Shown here piece by piece: positions 43,619-54,689 of a DNA stretch of 64,000 bases. Where the stretch lies: contig CM062294.1 of assembly GCA_031216915.1 (NCBI GenBank), positions 166,487,455-166,551,454 of the forward strand, read 5' to 3'. Source of the stretch: Pictodentalium vernedei (Eukaryota; Mollusca; Scaphopoda; Dentaliida; Dentaliidae). The first letter of the stretch is position 1; each line of letters opens with the position of its first letter. The notes below the pieces were generated by a model. It worked only from the letters and a program-made list of their open reading frames with translations. It searched no databases and was not told the origin of the DNA. A program made the translations under genes and the position numbers.

Positions 43619-43984
43619 ATGGGGGCGCGGTGCCTCAGTAGGTAGAGGTGCAGGCTGCAAGCCGAGAGGTCCTCGGTTCGAATCCCACCTGCGGCAACCG
43701 CGTTGTGTCCTTGGGCAAGACACTTCACCCCCATTGCCCATGTGGGGGCACGATGACACCGTGTACTAAGGCGTACTGCACGTCGATGGTACGCATGTCT
43801 TCAACCAATCTAACCCTGCCTGTGCTGCAGTGTGGAGTTACGATGTTGGGGAGCTGGCAGCTGCTCGTCGTTGCTCGGTGGTTCTCTCCGGGTACTCCGG
43901 CTTCCTCCACCCGTAAAAACTGTCACGGTCATGATTATCCATTGTGCATAAATATGCGACCTTAAACATAAATAAATAAATAAA
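43619..43984 (+). mobile_element. SINE family 1, full length with 14-bp target duplication
   Basis: Head GGGGGCGCGGTGCCTCAGTA, B box GGTTCGAATCC, core TTGTGTCCTTGGGCAAGACA and tail (AAAT)n. It is flanked by TACCTACTTTATAT at 43605-43618 and 43985-43998. Confidence 0.92.
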
Positions 43985-44219
43985 TACCTACTTTATATGT
44001 GATGACAAAACGCTGCATGCACCCTGCAGTGATGGTGCTCTTCTGGAGCGCTGCGGCCTGGTGAGTTGGCTCGAGACAGTTTGATATTTGTTTGATGAGT
44101 ACAAGGTATCAGTCCCCCTCTTTTCTCTTTTCTTTCGCTGAATATCTACCATATTAACACCATTGCAATCTTGAATAGCGTATTGTTTATTATGATGTGT
44201 ATATATTGAAAAAAATGCT

Positions 44220-44515
44220 GCATTTACCTGTTAATCGTATACAAAGGAGAGGACGTGTTTTAAGTGTTGAGCACTTGTTGTCCAATCCTTTTTGATTATT
44301 TTGACAAATAAAATATGTTTAAACTAACCAAGTAATCACAAGGACTTCATCTAAAAAGCTAGATTCCAGCCATCGTTTATCTGACGGTGTGCAATGATCT
44401 AGTGCTTTAGACGCTGGTCTCCTGATTGCCAGGCGGTGTTACCGAGGGTTCGAATCCCGGCGGGGGATCAGAAACCAACATTCAAAATTCCTCTAAAACA
44501 TGATTGTGTCATTTG

Positions 44516-44591
<76 letters not shown>

Positions 44592-45700
44592 TAATATGTA
44601 GGCATACGCCCACATGCACTTCGTATACTTTCGTGCACTAATTTTATTTCACTTTTTCTTACTTTCTTGTTAATTGTATACAAAGGAGAGGACGTATTTT
44701 AAGTGTTGAGCACTTGTTGTCCAATCCTTTTTGTTTATTTTGACAAATAAAATATGTTTAAACTAACCAAGTAATCATGAGGACTTCATCTAAAAAGCTA
44801 GATTCCAGCCATCGTTTTTGACGGTGTGCAGCACTTGTTGTCCAATCCTTTTTGTTTATTTTGACAAATAAAATATGTTTAAACTAACCAAGTAATCATG
44901 AGGACTTCATCTAAAAAGCTAGATTCCAGCCATCGTTTTTGACGGTGTGCAATGGTCTAGTGGTTTAGTCGTTGGACTCCTGATTGTCAGGCGGTGTTGC
45001 CGGGGGTTCGAATCCCGGCGGAGAATCAGAAGCCAACATTCAAAATTCCTCTAAAACATGATTGTGTCACACACACAAGCCCGTGCCAGTCTTCGTCTGA
45101 GGCCATCCACAGCACTTACGTCGTACTGTAGCCAGCGCGTTCCACAGTTTCATGCTGCTGCCGAAAGGAAGATGAACCAAGTAATCATGAGGACTTCATC
45201 TAAAAAGCTAGATTCCAGCCATCGTTTTTGACGGTGTGCAATGGTCTAGTGGTTTAGTCGTTGGACTCCTGATTGCAAGGCGGTGTTGCCGAGGGTTCGA
45301 ATCCCGGCGGGGGATCAGAAACCAACATTCAAAATTCCTCTAAAACATGATTGTGTCATTTGAAAAAACACACACAAGCCCCTGCCAGTCTTCGTCTGAG
45401 GCCATCCACAGCACTTACGTCGTACTGTAGCCAGCGCGTTCCACACTTTCATGCTGCTGCCGAAAGAAAGATGAACCGAGTAATCATGAGGACTTCATCT
45501 GAAAAGCTAGATTCCAGCCACCGTTTTTGACGGTGTGCAATGGTCTAGTGGTTTAGTCGCTGGACTCCTGATTGCCAGGCGGTGTTGCCGAGGGTTCGAA
45601 TCCCGGCGGGGGATCAGAAACCAACATTCAAAATTCCTCTAAAACATGATTGTGTCATTTGAACACACACACACACACACACACACAGAGTTTAATGTAG
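44220..45700 (+). repeat. Array of SINE family 2 units and partial duplications
   Basis: tRNA-like heads (GTCTAGTGGTTTAGTCGTTG with B box GGTTCGAATCCCGGCG) begin at about 44390, 44950, 45239 and 45538, the last three about 290-300 bp apart. They are joined by the same linker (GAAGATGAACC then AGTAATCATGAGGACTTC). A 120-bp unit ending TTGACGGTGTGCA, which includes ACAAATAAAATATGTTTAAA, is repeated at about 44260, 44705 and 44830. The units are tandem by recombination, not independent insertions, since no target duplications separate them. Confidence 0.8.
44516..44591 (+). repeat. (CA)n followed by (GA)n microsatellite
   Basis: About 27 CA units then about 10 GA units inside a SINE unit. A second, shorter (CA)n lies at 45663-45686. 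Confidence 0.95.
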
Positions 45701-46617
45701 ACATACGCCCACATGCACTTCGTATACTTTCGTGCACTAGTTTTATTTCACTTTTTCTTACTTTCTTCCCTCCCCTCTCCCTCCCCCCATCACGTATATC
45801 TGTCTCTCCCTATCTCTTTCCCACTGAAGTGTACTCTCTCTTAGAATGGCACATTCTCAGATATTTTAATTTGGCATCTCCCTTGTATTCACCCACGTAT
45901 TTTTACATACACACAGGCTGAGCTATTTCAATTGATAATACTAATAACAACAATGTAGAGGAACGTTGAAAAATCTGCAAATGCAAAGAGTATAAACGTA
46001 TGTACAAACCCCTACAGAATTGGATGAAGGATATTTGTTTCGGAATCCAAATATCTCCCGTACAGCCCCCCCCCCCCCCACCCCCCTGTGAAATAACCAG
46101 TAGTTGACTCAATGTCGTAAACTGGTATCACTTCGATCATTAGCCATGCGCCGTGGGCCCTTTCGTGACGCAGGATGCTTTTTCGCCCCCACTTCCGGCA
46201 CAAGAAAAACACGGTTCATCACGTGTTGGCCTACAGCTGTAAACAAAATGTGAAATTGGGAACTTCGCGAATATTAGTTGTTTTTCTCAAGTCTGGATTA
46301 TATATTTCCTCGATCAAAACGATCGCGCAAACACAACAGTTTAGTTTCGAAAGTGACGAGGACTTTGTACATAACCAAATGGAACTGACTGTTCTATTCC
46401 CAATTTACAATTTCAAACCACTTCCTCCTCCAAATTCCAATTTAAATTTAAAATAAATTATCTACTACCAGTAACAAATGCAGTTGTCTTGCCAGTTGGC
46501 GTCACAAGGCAGTATTTATTTATCAGCAGAGAAACTGACATGCAAAAGCAATTAAGTTAATCCTTAATGCTCGTGACCACGGTGGGTCACTGTGTTTTGA
46601 AAACTGTCTTCCATTGA
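45701..46617. other. End of the 8-kb insertion block
   Basis: Contains a pyrimidine-rich CT stretch near 45770-45840 and a C14 run at 46066-46079. No gene supported. The junction with polB lies near 46600. Confidence 0.45.
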
Positions 46618-47086
46618 TCAAACACTGTGGTCCACTGGAACTCCACGGTGGAGAACACACCGCGGCGGCGTTTTTGTTACAATCCACGTTGAACGTACTG
46701 TATGTGTGTATTCAATGTTTATTTTGTAATTCTGTCTATATTGCACACATTCAACCATACGTTCAAAATTGACATTCTGTGATGTGTTGAAATCTAATCT
46801 AATCCCTTTGACTTTACATGAAATGTGCATATGTCCATCTTTAATGTATTACTTATAACCATAATTTTTAGGACATAAACCTACATATTCAATAATGTTT
46901 GCATCTGGTTGTTCATCTGTCCATTGACCTAACCTACTGTTTATAATTGTTGGACTCCAAAAGTAATGGGTTATGTATAGAAATGCAACTAGCTGTATCA
47001 AAATATAAAACCTGTTTATCTAATCCTCCTATAACTTTGTACAATTCCATGTAGTCCAGGCACATTAGACATAAAAATGAGAAAGT

Positions 47087-50000
47087 AAGGAAAAAAATCG
47101 GAGAAAGCTGATTTTTTTATATGATTCCGGGACACACATTGCGGATAAAGTGTGAAAAGTCCCCGCGAATCCGAGTTGAGCTTTTTTAGTTATAGCGTTT
47201 TTTTTGATGAACAAAAAAATCGACCCAGCTCCATATTTCTCATTCTTATTCGCCTTAGTAGGGTGAGAATCATAAATATCGTGCTGAATTATATTGAGAA
47301 TACATATCCCCAACAGAAAATGCCAACTTTGTACCAATCCTCACACTCAATGGTGAAATATTCACGAAAATGTACAAAATTACGAAACAAAATTTATTGT
47401 TTTCATACACACAACGGTACACAACGTCCATTAAATCAAATCTACGACTACTTTGGGAGTTAAATTATATATCAAAAATTGCGGAAAAGCAGTGGCTTTA
47501 TAATGATATATAACAATAGTCATTTATTCCATAATGAACTGGTGAAACGTGTGAAATATTAACCATACCCCCTAAACTCAAATTCAAACGGCATCGACTT
47601 TTCTCATTCAAATACCGTATTATAGCATCATTGTTTCAATTTCCATGTTCGATTAAATCACATAATGTGGTGTTCGCCTACACTCAAGATGCATTGGCAT
47701 GTAATGTGTGCACGCCCTTGATGTGTACTCATAAACAAATTTGTATTGCACAGGAAAGCTTTGGGTACAATACTACGAGCAAATAGGTCTTCTCCAGTTG
47801 TTCTTGAGAGCAGAGCGCACAGGCGACTGGGAACTCCACACATATTGTGTTCGCAATATGATTCCAATATTTCACGCAGGTGGTCATTTTGCATACGCAA
47901 AAAGTTCTCATCTCTATTTGCAGCAGATGAATGAGCTAACAGAAATAATGCAACAGGATGATTTGAAGTTGTTCACTGAGAAAGGTTACTTTACCATAAG
48001 GCGCTCAGATAAATTCTGGGACGGGATATATTCTGATCAGACCATAGAGCAGTGTTTAATGAGAATGTTCAAGCTCCCTGGTGGTCTCACACATGGCAGG
48101 GGAATAACCGATAGCACTGTTGCGAAATGGGTACATGGACTACCTCTTTGCCTTCCGATATGTAATGCTCTCGAAAATTTTGTTCATGTTCACACTGGTC
48201 ATGGCGAACAACATCGGGATCTCCGTCAAAGTTCACAATTGACTGATGCCAATGATATCACCAAATTATTGAACTGGCTCAGAGTGCATTCCCCCTTTCA
48301 GAATAGAGATCCACTACAATTAGTCTCTATAGCGACCGGGCTTGTGGCCGACGAAACTGTGAACTGTGACCAAGTTCGCAAAATTGGTGAATGTTGCGTA
48401 TCGAATGTTGTAAGCAAAACGTTCAACAGCATCAAACCACGACGTGTTGACACTGTGAAGTCTTTCGCATCGATGGCAAATAGCATCAAAGTCCGTGGAA
48501 GTAAGGTAGTGATTGACCCCACAATTCTTTTCAACCGCATCACATGTGTTATTCAGCCACAAGCAGAGATGGAAGAGTATCTCAAATGTGAACTCGCCCC
48601 GAAACCACCAGCATTGTTTGATTCTGCTGGAATGAGGAAGACACAGAAAAGCACGCTCGGTAAGATCCTCAAAACATACGGTTCCGAGCAAACTAAAATC
48701 CCAGAACATTCTCTGTTTGTTGTAGATAGTGGATTTTTATTGAGGGCAGTTGTATGGCCTAAACAGTCGTCATATAAGGACATATGTACATCATATTCCA
48801 ATTATCTAGTGAGACATTTTGGGGCGAACGTCGTGGTTGTTTTTGATGGTTATGCTTGTACAATGTCGACAAAGGGCATGGAACAAGCCCGTAGATCTAA
48901 AGACAGGTATTCCATTGATATCAATATCTCACCCGAGTTACCAGCCACCACACCCCAATCCGATTTCCTTGCAAATGCCAAGAACAAAACCCAACTGATC
49001 GATCTTCTAATGCAGGAGCTATCTGCTATTAATATTCAGTCCAAGCAGGCCGAGGCTGATGCTGATGTACTGATAGCCGAAACTGCACTTGACATCGCTC
49101 AAGATGACAACAATGTTGTCGTTGTGGGAACAGACACAGACTTGTTAGTCATTCTTACCTCTCGAGTTCAACCGGGATGTAATATTCACATGATGTATTC
49201 CATTACCCCAAACTTACTAGTTTCAGTTAGTGCAATAGCAACCAAAATGGGTGACCATAGAAGCAACCTTCTTGTAGCACATTCTATAAGTGGTTGTGAC
49301 ACTACTTCTGCACTCTTTCGAGTTGGTAAGAAGAAAGTATTCAGTACAATTGTCTCCGATGTTACTAGCGACTCACAACAGTATGTCAACACAATTTTGG
49401 CGGATGACAGTACACCAAGTGCAGTAGCCGCTGCCGGGGAACAACTTCTCCTGATCTTCCACGGGAGTAAAACTGTTTCCTCTCTCGACCAATATAGATA
49501 TGTCACTTACAAGCGTTATGTAGCAAAATCTAAACTGAATAAACCCATCGACCTAGCCTCACTCCCACCAAGCAGCGATGCTGCACAACAACATGTCTAC
49601 AGATGTTATCTCCAGGTCCAACAATGGCTGGGCACTTCGCTTCCTCCGACGGATTGGAGGTGGTCGCTAGACAATGGACCTCTTGTACCGACTGCAGCCA
49701 CAAAGCCATGTAACCCCGATAACCTACTGAATCTGATCAGTTGTGGTTGCAAGAGTGCTTGTACAAAAAGGTGTGGGTGTAAGAAGGCAGGACTCTCTTG
49801 CTCAGGTTTGTGTAATTGCAGTTCGGATTCTTCTAACAACCACAGAAACACTGTCCTGTCGGAAATTTCTGAGTTCGATGAATAATATGTATATAGGTCA
49901 TGTCATTTCTGTATATAGCGTTGATAATAGTCAATGTAACTTAATCCATGTTGATTGATTTGTAATCTGTAAATATTATTTATTGATTTTTGTACATTCT

Positions 50001-50581
50001 GTAAATATTATTTATTGATCTAATGCTGCCAGACACAGACGTGTCTGTTCGGTCCCAAGCCCGAAAATAGTTGACTTCTCATGCTGACGAATTTTATGCC
50101 AAAAGAGGAACTCGGCCAGAAGCAGAGGGGGTCTTCCATAATGTCTATTTTGTAAGCAATGATAAAAGTATTCAAATGATGGTGGATTTATTATCGTCTG
50201 TCCAACTAACATCCCGTTCTGTACTTCGACCCTTTGGGCAAATCCGTTAGGAAAATTGTCATTTTTTGCGTAAATCCGATACTGTTTTGTGAATTTGCAA
50301 TAATTTTTCGCAGAAATTGTCACAGAATGCACATTTTCCTCTAGGTAAATGTATATTAGACATTATGTAGCTCGAAATACGCGTAAACAAAAAATACAGT
50401 TGGATCAATTCGAGGTTACAAAGTTCGTGCGATTTTTTTTTATTTTTTTCGAACGTGTTTTCGAAAAAAGGCTGTAGAAAAAAAAGCTCAACTGGGATTT
50501 TAGGGGACTTTTGTCTAATCGTTCAGTGACATGTACTCGACATTCCCTGAAAAAATCAGCTTTCTCCGATTTTTTTCCCTA
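47087..50581 (+). mobile_element. TIR-bounded unit encoding a PIN-like nuclease, inserted in polB
   Basis: Left end AAGGAAAAAAATCGGAGAAA and the complement of the right end AGGGAAAAAAATCGGAGAAA match for about 28 bp. They match again further in as AAAAGTCCCC...GAGTTGAGCTTTTTT at 47155-47187 and 50484-50513, giving bipartite inverted repeats of ~100 bp. polB coding sequence lies on both sides, so this is an insertion. A TA dinucleotide flanks both ends, so the target duplication may be TA. The single large gene runs on the plus strand, opposite to polB. The superfamily is not assigned; Academ-like is one possibility. Confidence 0.82.
47741..49885 (+). CDS. 714-aa protein: PIN/FEN-like nuclease plus CXC domain
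   Basis: The only long intact frame in this half of the window. Residues ~20-160 hold a conserved helical domain (LRAERTGDWELHTYCVRNMI, LPGGLTHGRGITDSTVAKWV). Residues ~320-530 show the acidic pattern of PIN/FEN/XPG 5'-nucleases: VVDSGFLL, VVVVFDGYA, QAEADADVLIAE, VVGTDTDLLVIL, ISGCDTTSALFRVGKKK. The C-terminus CGCKSACTKRCGCKKAGLSC is a tesmin/TSO1-like CXC motif. Related proteins, from memory, are abundant and uncharacterised in marine animals. Those are longer at the N-terminus, and TTGCACAG before GAAAGCTTTGGG at about 47751 looks like a splice acceptor, so upstream exons are probably deleted here. Confidence 0.85.
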   Translation: MYCTGKLWVQYYEQIGLLQLFLRAERTGDWELHTYCVRNMIPIFHAGGHFAYAKSSHLYLQQMNELTEIMQQDDLKLFTEKGYFTIRRSDKFWDGIYSDQTIEQCLMRMFKLPGGLTHGRGITDSTVAKWVHGLPLCLPICNALENFVHVHTGHGEQHRDLRQSSQLTDANDITKLLNWLRVHSPFQNRDPLQLVSIATGLVADETVNCDQVRKIGECCVSNVVSKTFNSIKPRRVDTVKSFASMANSIKVRGSKVVIDPTILFNRITCVIQPQAEMEEYLKCELAPKPPALFDSAGMRKTQKSTLGKILKTYGSEQTKIPEHSLFVVDSGFLLRAVVWPKQSSYKDICTSYSNYLVRHFGANVVVVFDGYACTMSTKGMEQARRSKDRYSIDINISPELPATTPQSDFLANAKNKTQLIDLLMQELSAINIQSKQAEADADVLIAETALDIAQDDNNVVVVGTDTDLLVILTSRVQPGCNIHMMYSITPNLLVSVSAIATKMGDHRSNLLVAHSISGCDTTSALFRVGKKKVFSTIVSDVTSDSQQYVNTILADDSTPSAVAAAGEQLLLIFHGSKTVSSLDQYRYVTYKRYVAKSKLNKPIDLASLPPSSDAAQQHVYRCYLQVQQWLGTSLPPTDWRWSLDNGPLVPTAATKPCNPDNLLNLISCGCKSACTKRCGCKKAGLSCSGLCNCSSDSSNNHRNTVLSEISEFDE

Positions 50582-53500
50582 GTGAAACCTAATGTTCTTG
50601 GGCTAATGCTGTGACAACAGAAGCTATAACAGCATTAGCTGAACAGCGAGGCTCGTACATTTGTTTTGTAACAGTGTAATGCACCAAAATAAATTAATCA
50701 TGGTCAAATATTTCTACATGTTTAACAATGATATTTGGGTCCTGTATTAAGTTAAAACATTTGGATGGATTTGTTTTAGTTTTAACATTGTTTTGTGCAT
50801 TTCCCCCCATAAACAGTTGAACATAGTTTTTGCAAATGATCTTTATCGTGGATTTTTTTTCAATGTCTTGTAAATTTATGTTTTCAGTGTCTGCATAATC
50901 GTTTTTTAAAGTGGCTTTTTCTATATCTGGTTTCACCCAGTCTGGATACACACTAGTTTCAATTTTAAATAATTATTCACGTATTGTGTTTGTAAATTTC
51001 GGAAGACCATTCTTCTCAGTGCCAAATCTGCTAAGTGTCAAGTATTTTGTACCCCATACCCATTGCTTTGAAAAGTTCGGCAATTGTCCATGTACCTACA
51101 AGACTGCGTTTTTCTGGTGTGTGTTCACAGTGAGCATTTTCTTGTTCTGCACATGTATTGCAAAGGGTGAAAACTATTTTCGTATTACGGTGAATTGGTA
51201 AGACCGACATGTGAAGATTTTGTGGTGGTAACATTTTACATTTAATGAGTCCCCTTTAGTGTCTTAAATTATGTGTAGCTATGTTTTCTTTTGTGAGTAT
51301 TTTCGGATGACCTCCTGGATATTATCTGTGTTTGATCTATTTTATGGTATAATTTAATGGCATTTGTTCTTCCTCCAAATAATGCTTCCCGTTTAATTGG
51401 AATCCATGTTTGGAAAAAAATGAATTGAGCCCAATTTTTAATTCAGAATCTGTTTTGCATAAAGTGTCATATTCATGTCCCCATAACCCTTCCACAGTTT
51501 ACCCAACTGACTTCAAATGTGCTATGCGAGCCTGTGTCCACGTTTAGAGAGTTTTGAAACATTTTAAATTGACTGGTATTTTTGCAAATCCATCTACATA
51601 ACAATCATCTATTTTAACTTTCCCAGAATTCAGTGCATGTTGTGTGTGTATGTGTTCTTCTTGTGCAAGTTACCGTAAAAGTCTAATGGCCTTAAAAAGT
51701 GTATGAAATGGTGGCAGGTGTGTGTTCTAGCATTGATGTTTTTCTCCATTTTTTATTACAGTCATCAGCTAAAGCAACTGCTTCTCTGAAGTGGTCTATT
51801 TCATTGCTATCTAAACATTTCTATCCAAATTCCCAACAACCTCTTCGTAAAATATCTACATCTGATCGACAGTACATTTCCATTTCCTTTTTAAAGTTAA
51901 AGGTAGCATTGGTGGTGAGTTTTTGATTATGGCATTTGATGAATTATTCCCTATTCGATAGAGACATAGAATCAGTCATGGAAAATTTTGCATCTAAATA
52001 ATCCCTTATAATTTTGTTAAGTTTGTGTATTTGCCAAATGAGGGAAATAACATTTTGCTAATTCAGTCAAACCAAATGTTTTAGGGAATTGTGCCAACTT
52101 CATGGAAGAAAACTTAAAGAATCAATTTGTCTTATACCATAAGCTTTAAGTAGAATAATTTTGTTTCCATTCATAACAATTTCATGAGTTGAGGTATCAT
52201 TTTCAACAAAATGTCTTTACACGAATTGTCTATCAAATCCTCTTATATTATGAGCTAAGCTGTAGTCCCTTTATATTTTTTACTAAAAAGCCATTTACAA
52301 AAATATGCCAATGTACACTCCCCTTCAAATATTGTTTCTCTTTGTCCAAATTGATTACATGAAGTCCATGTTTGATCTATGGGTTTACTGATACAATCTG
52401 ATGAGCAAAACAGAAATTTGGAATGTGAACTCCCGAGTCTTGACTGGTCTCAAAGTAAAAAAATACAAATGGAAGTTTTGGTTTTGTGCCATCATCAGGT
52501 GATGTGTATTTTGGAATGAAACATTTATGTTCAGTATTGACTTTTTGCTGACAATATTTCATTTTTAACCCCCCCCCCCAAACAAATGTGTTTTCCTTTC
52601 CTGGGGTAAATTAACATGTTATATTTTTTACATTAGTTAGGGTTTTCTGTTCTTTCCCTATTGTATAGATGTGGTTTTGATAGCAAAATGAACTTACAAA
52701 CTTACAAACAGCCTGTTGCAAGTGTAAAAGATGATAGGGTGTTCAGGAATACATTTTGATGGGGCATACCAAACACAGCCAAATTTGCACATGTGTTGTT
52801 CCTTAAATCGATACCCTTGATTGCAAACTTCACAATAATAATCATACCCTAAACATCCTGTTGTGCTGGTAATGGCATTAAAGTGCTGGTTATGGTGGTA
52901 TATATGTATAACTTTACAATCGTTGTAGTTTTCGGTGGTTCAAATCAGACATCAGTTTTATACTGGGGTGAATTTTGATGACATAGTGTGAAGAAAGCAG
53001 ATTTTGAATTTTATAATACTCCTCATATCCTCAAGGGGTATTATAATCAAGCCCTGCTATGTCCATCAATATCTTAGCTTCAAATTTTTGAAACTTCATT
53101 CTTGAATCGTGAATATTTTTTCCATTTCTTTTCCCATAGTTCTGATCCATCTGTATCAGCATGACACTTTCCTACCACAATGGGTCAATGGCCAATGCGA
53201 GACACACGGAATAGGCAACATTTTTAATTTCAACAATACTCTGTTTTCTATCAACAATTTTACCAACCGATTCAAATGATTTTGCTTTAGGTCGTCCAAA
53301 CACTTGTGGTGAGGAAGTGTATGTTACATCTAAAGATAATTCCCATCATGGATAGTGAAGTTCTCATTGGATTGTACAACTTTTTCAATGTCATATAAAA
53401 CTGTATTTCCAGTGATAGAAGATGCTTTATCAAATGGAATAAATATACCTATATCCAAACCAGGATGATTCACGGATACTCTCATGTGGGTCATTTTCTC

Positions 53501-53835
53501 CTCTCATACATTCATCATTAATCTAACATGCTATCAAATACTTTGAATAGGTTTTCACATGGATTCTTCTCGTCAAATTCTTTAAATGATATTCTATATT
53601 CATGTGATTCTGAATGCAGTTTTCCTGATGTTCTTTGCATCTGCAGTTCGATTGTGTACAATTATCTTTCATTCTTTAATCTTCATCTCTTAATCTAGCT
53701 ACTGATACCCTCTGTTTCACTCTCTATCTCACTGTTATCTTCAAAGCTTCTCTTCATCTTCTGTAGACTCTTGTAAAAATCAGTCTTGTCTTCTTGGCAT
53801 CCAAAAAAGCAAGTGTGAAGAAAACTGAGAATCAC

Positions 53836-53852
53836 CCCTTTTTATATCCCCT
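53836..53852 (-). promoter_or_regulatory. polB TATA box and leader
   Basis: The minus strand reads GGGGATATAAAAAGGGG followed by TTCACACTTGCTTTTTTGGA. The leader resembles that after the plus-strand TATA at 55231, suggesting a shared promoter class. Confidence 0.65.
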
Positions 53853-53858
53853 ATTTCG

Positions 53859-54056
53859 TTACAATAAAATGTTTACAATTGAGTATTCTATTCCCATTTC
53901 TTCTCCATTTTGAGATAATGTACTTTGTAAATCTGGATAATCATTTTCTACACCATCTATAAACATTTTGTCTAATTTAATTTTGAATTTATTTGAAAGT
54001 GCAGCTTTTCTTGCAATCACATCAATAAATGATCTATTTACATTATCTAATAACAT
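53859..54056 (-). pseudogene. Short unassigned Polinton frame
   Basis: A 65-codon frame (MLLDNVNRSFIDVIARKAAL then SNKFKIKLDKMFIDG), with open sequence upstream to about 54110. It lies in the right arm between polB and the palindrome. Its function is unknown. A faint resemblance to a histone-fold helix was judged too weak. Confidence 0.3.
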
Positions 54057-54222
54057 GAGTAAATGTAGAAAATTAGAATCCGGATATTGTCTAGAATCTT
54101 GTCATATTTTTGTACAGTTGAAAATGTTTGTTTTAAACTGTATCCATAATCCATCACTGATAATATTTTATCTGGAGGTGTTTGCATACATGATGGAGGT
54201 TTGTAAAATTGACAATTTCTTT

Positions 54223-54380
54223 AAGAATTGAATGCATTTTTTTTATAATCTTTATTGGAGTATGAACGTGTGGGAATGGGTACAAATTATGTATGAATCC
54301 CGAAGAGGGATTCATACAATTTGTACCCATTCCCACACGTTCATACTCCATTAAAGATTATAAAAATTACATTTAATTCT
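54223..54380. repeat. Near-perfect palindrome, ~75 bp arms
   Basis: The arms include TTGGAGTATGAACGTGTGGG and its complement, extending outward through ATAATCTTTA / TAAAGATTAT to AAGAATTG / TTAATTCTT. The loop is about 8 nt around CCCGAAGAGGG at 54299-54309. It lies within the Polinton right arm and is much better preserved than nearby genes. Confidence 0.9.
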
Positions 54381-54689
54381 TATAATTACATTCCGTAACT
54401 GTTTAAACTACTTTTTACCAAACAACAAAGCAGAAAGACGAAATAAAACATGTACGAACGAACGAGGCGAAAAACCACCCTCACACAAAAGACAAAGCGC
54501 ACAACTCTGATTTTTCATTTTCACAACTTCACAAACACCGCTCGAATTACATTCTATCAACTACGCTCTACCGTAAATGCGGGTCAAAGTTCGACCAAAT
54601 GTATTCATTGGAAAATGAATTACATTTGGTCATGATGTTTTCATCCAGCTTACCAATGGGAATTGAGTATTTGGACCCAAAACGTATAA

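Larger units (their letters stand above)
46618..53766 (-). pseudogene. Polinton protein-primed DNA polymerase B, split by a transposon
   Basis: From the leader after the TATA box at 53.84 kb, remnants read SFKEFDEKNPCENLFKVFDS and VGKIVDRKQSIVEIKNVAYS near 53250. The exonuclease region PFVFFYFETSQDSGVHIPNF lies at 52450 and NFLPMKLAQFPK-like sequence near 52090. The frame at 51031-51234 has LCNTCAEQENAHCEHTPEKR and GTWTIAELFKAMGMGYKILD, followed by SVYPDWVKPDIEK. The palm resumes after the 3.5-kb insertion with LYKVIGGLDKQVLYFDTASC, where the DTDS active site has become DTAS, and KVKGIRLDFNTSQNVNFE to a stop at 46618. Many stops and frameshifts. It once replicated the element. Confidence 0.88.

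Noticed and set aside
44390..45620. Cluster of tRNA genes
   Set aside because: A and B boxes are good, but acceptor stems do not pair and the heads are always followed by the same non-tRNA body, so they are SINE heads.
50012..50332. 106-codon minus ORF inside the nuclease-bearing unit
   Set aside because: No recognisable motif and antisense to probable 3' UTR.
53859..54056. Second histone-fold protein beside polB
   Set aside because: Only a short helix-like stretch resembles histone helix 2. No loop or tail motif in register.
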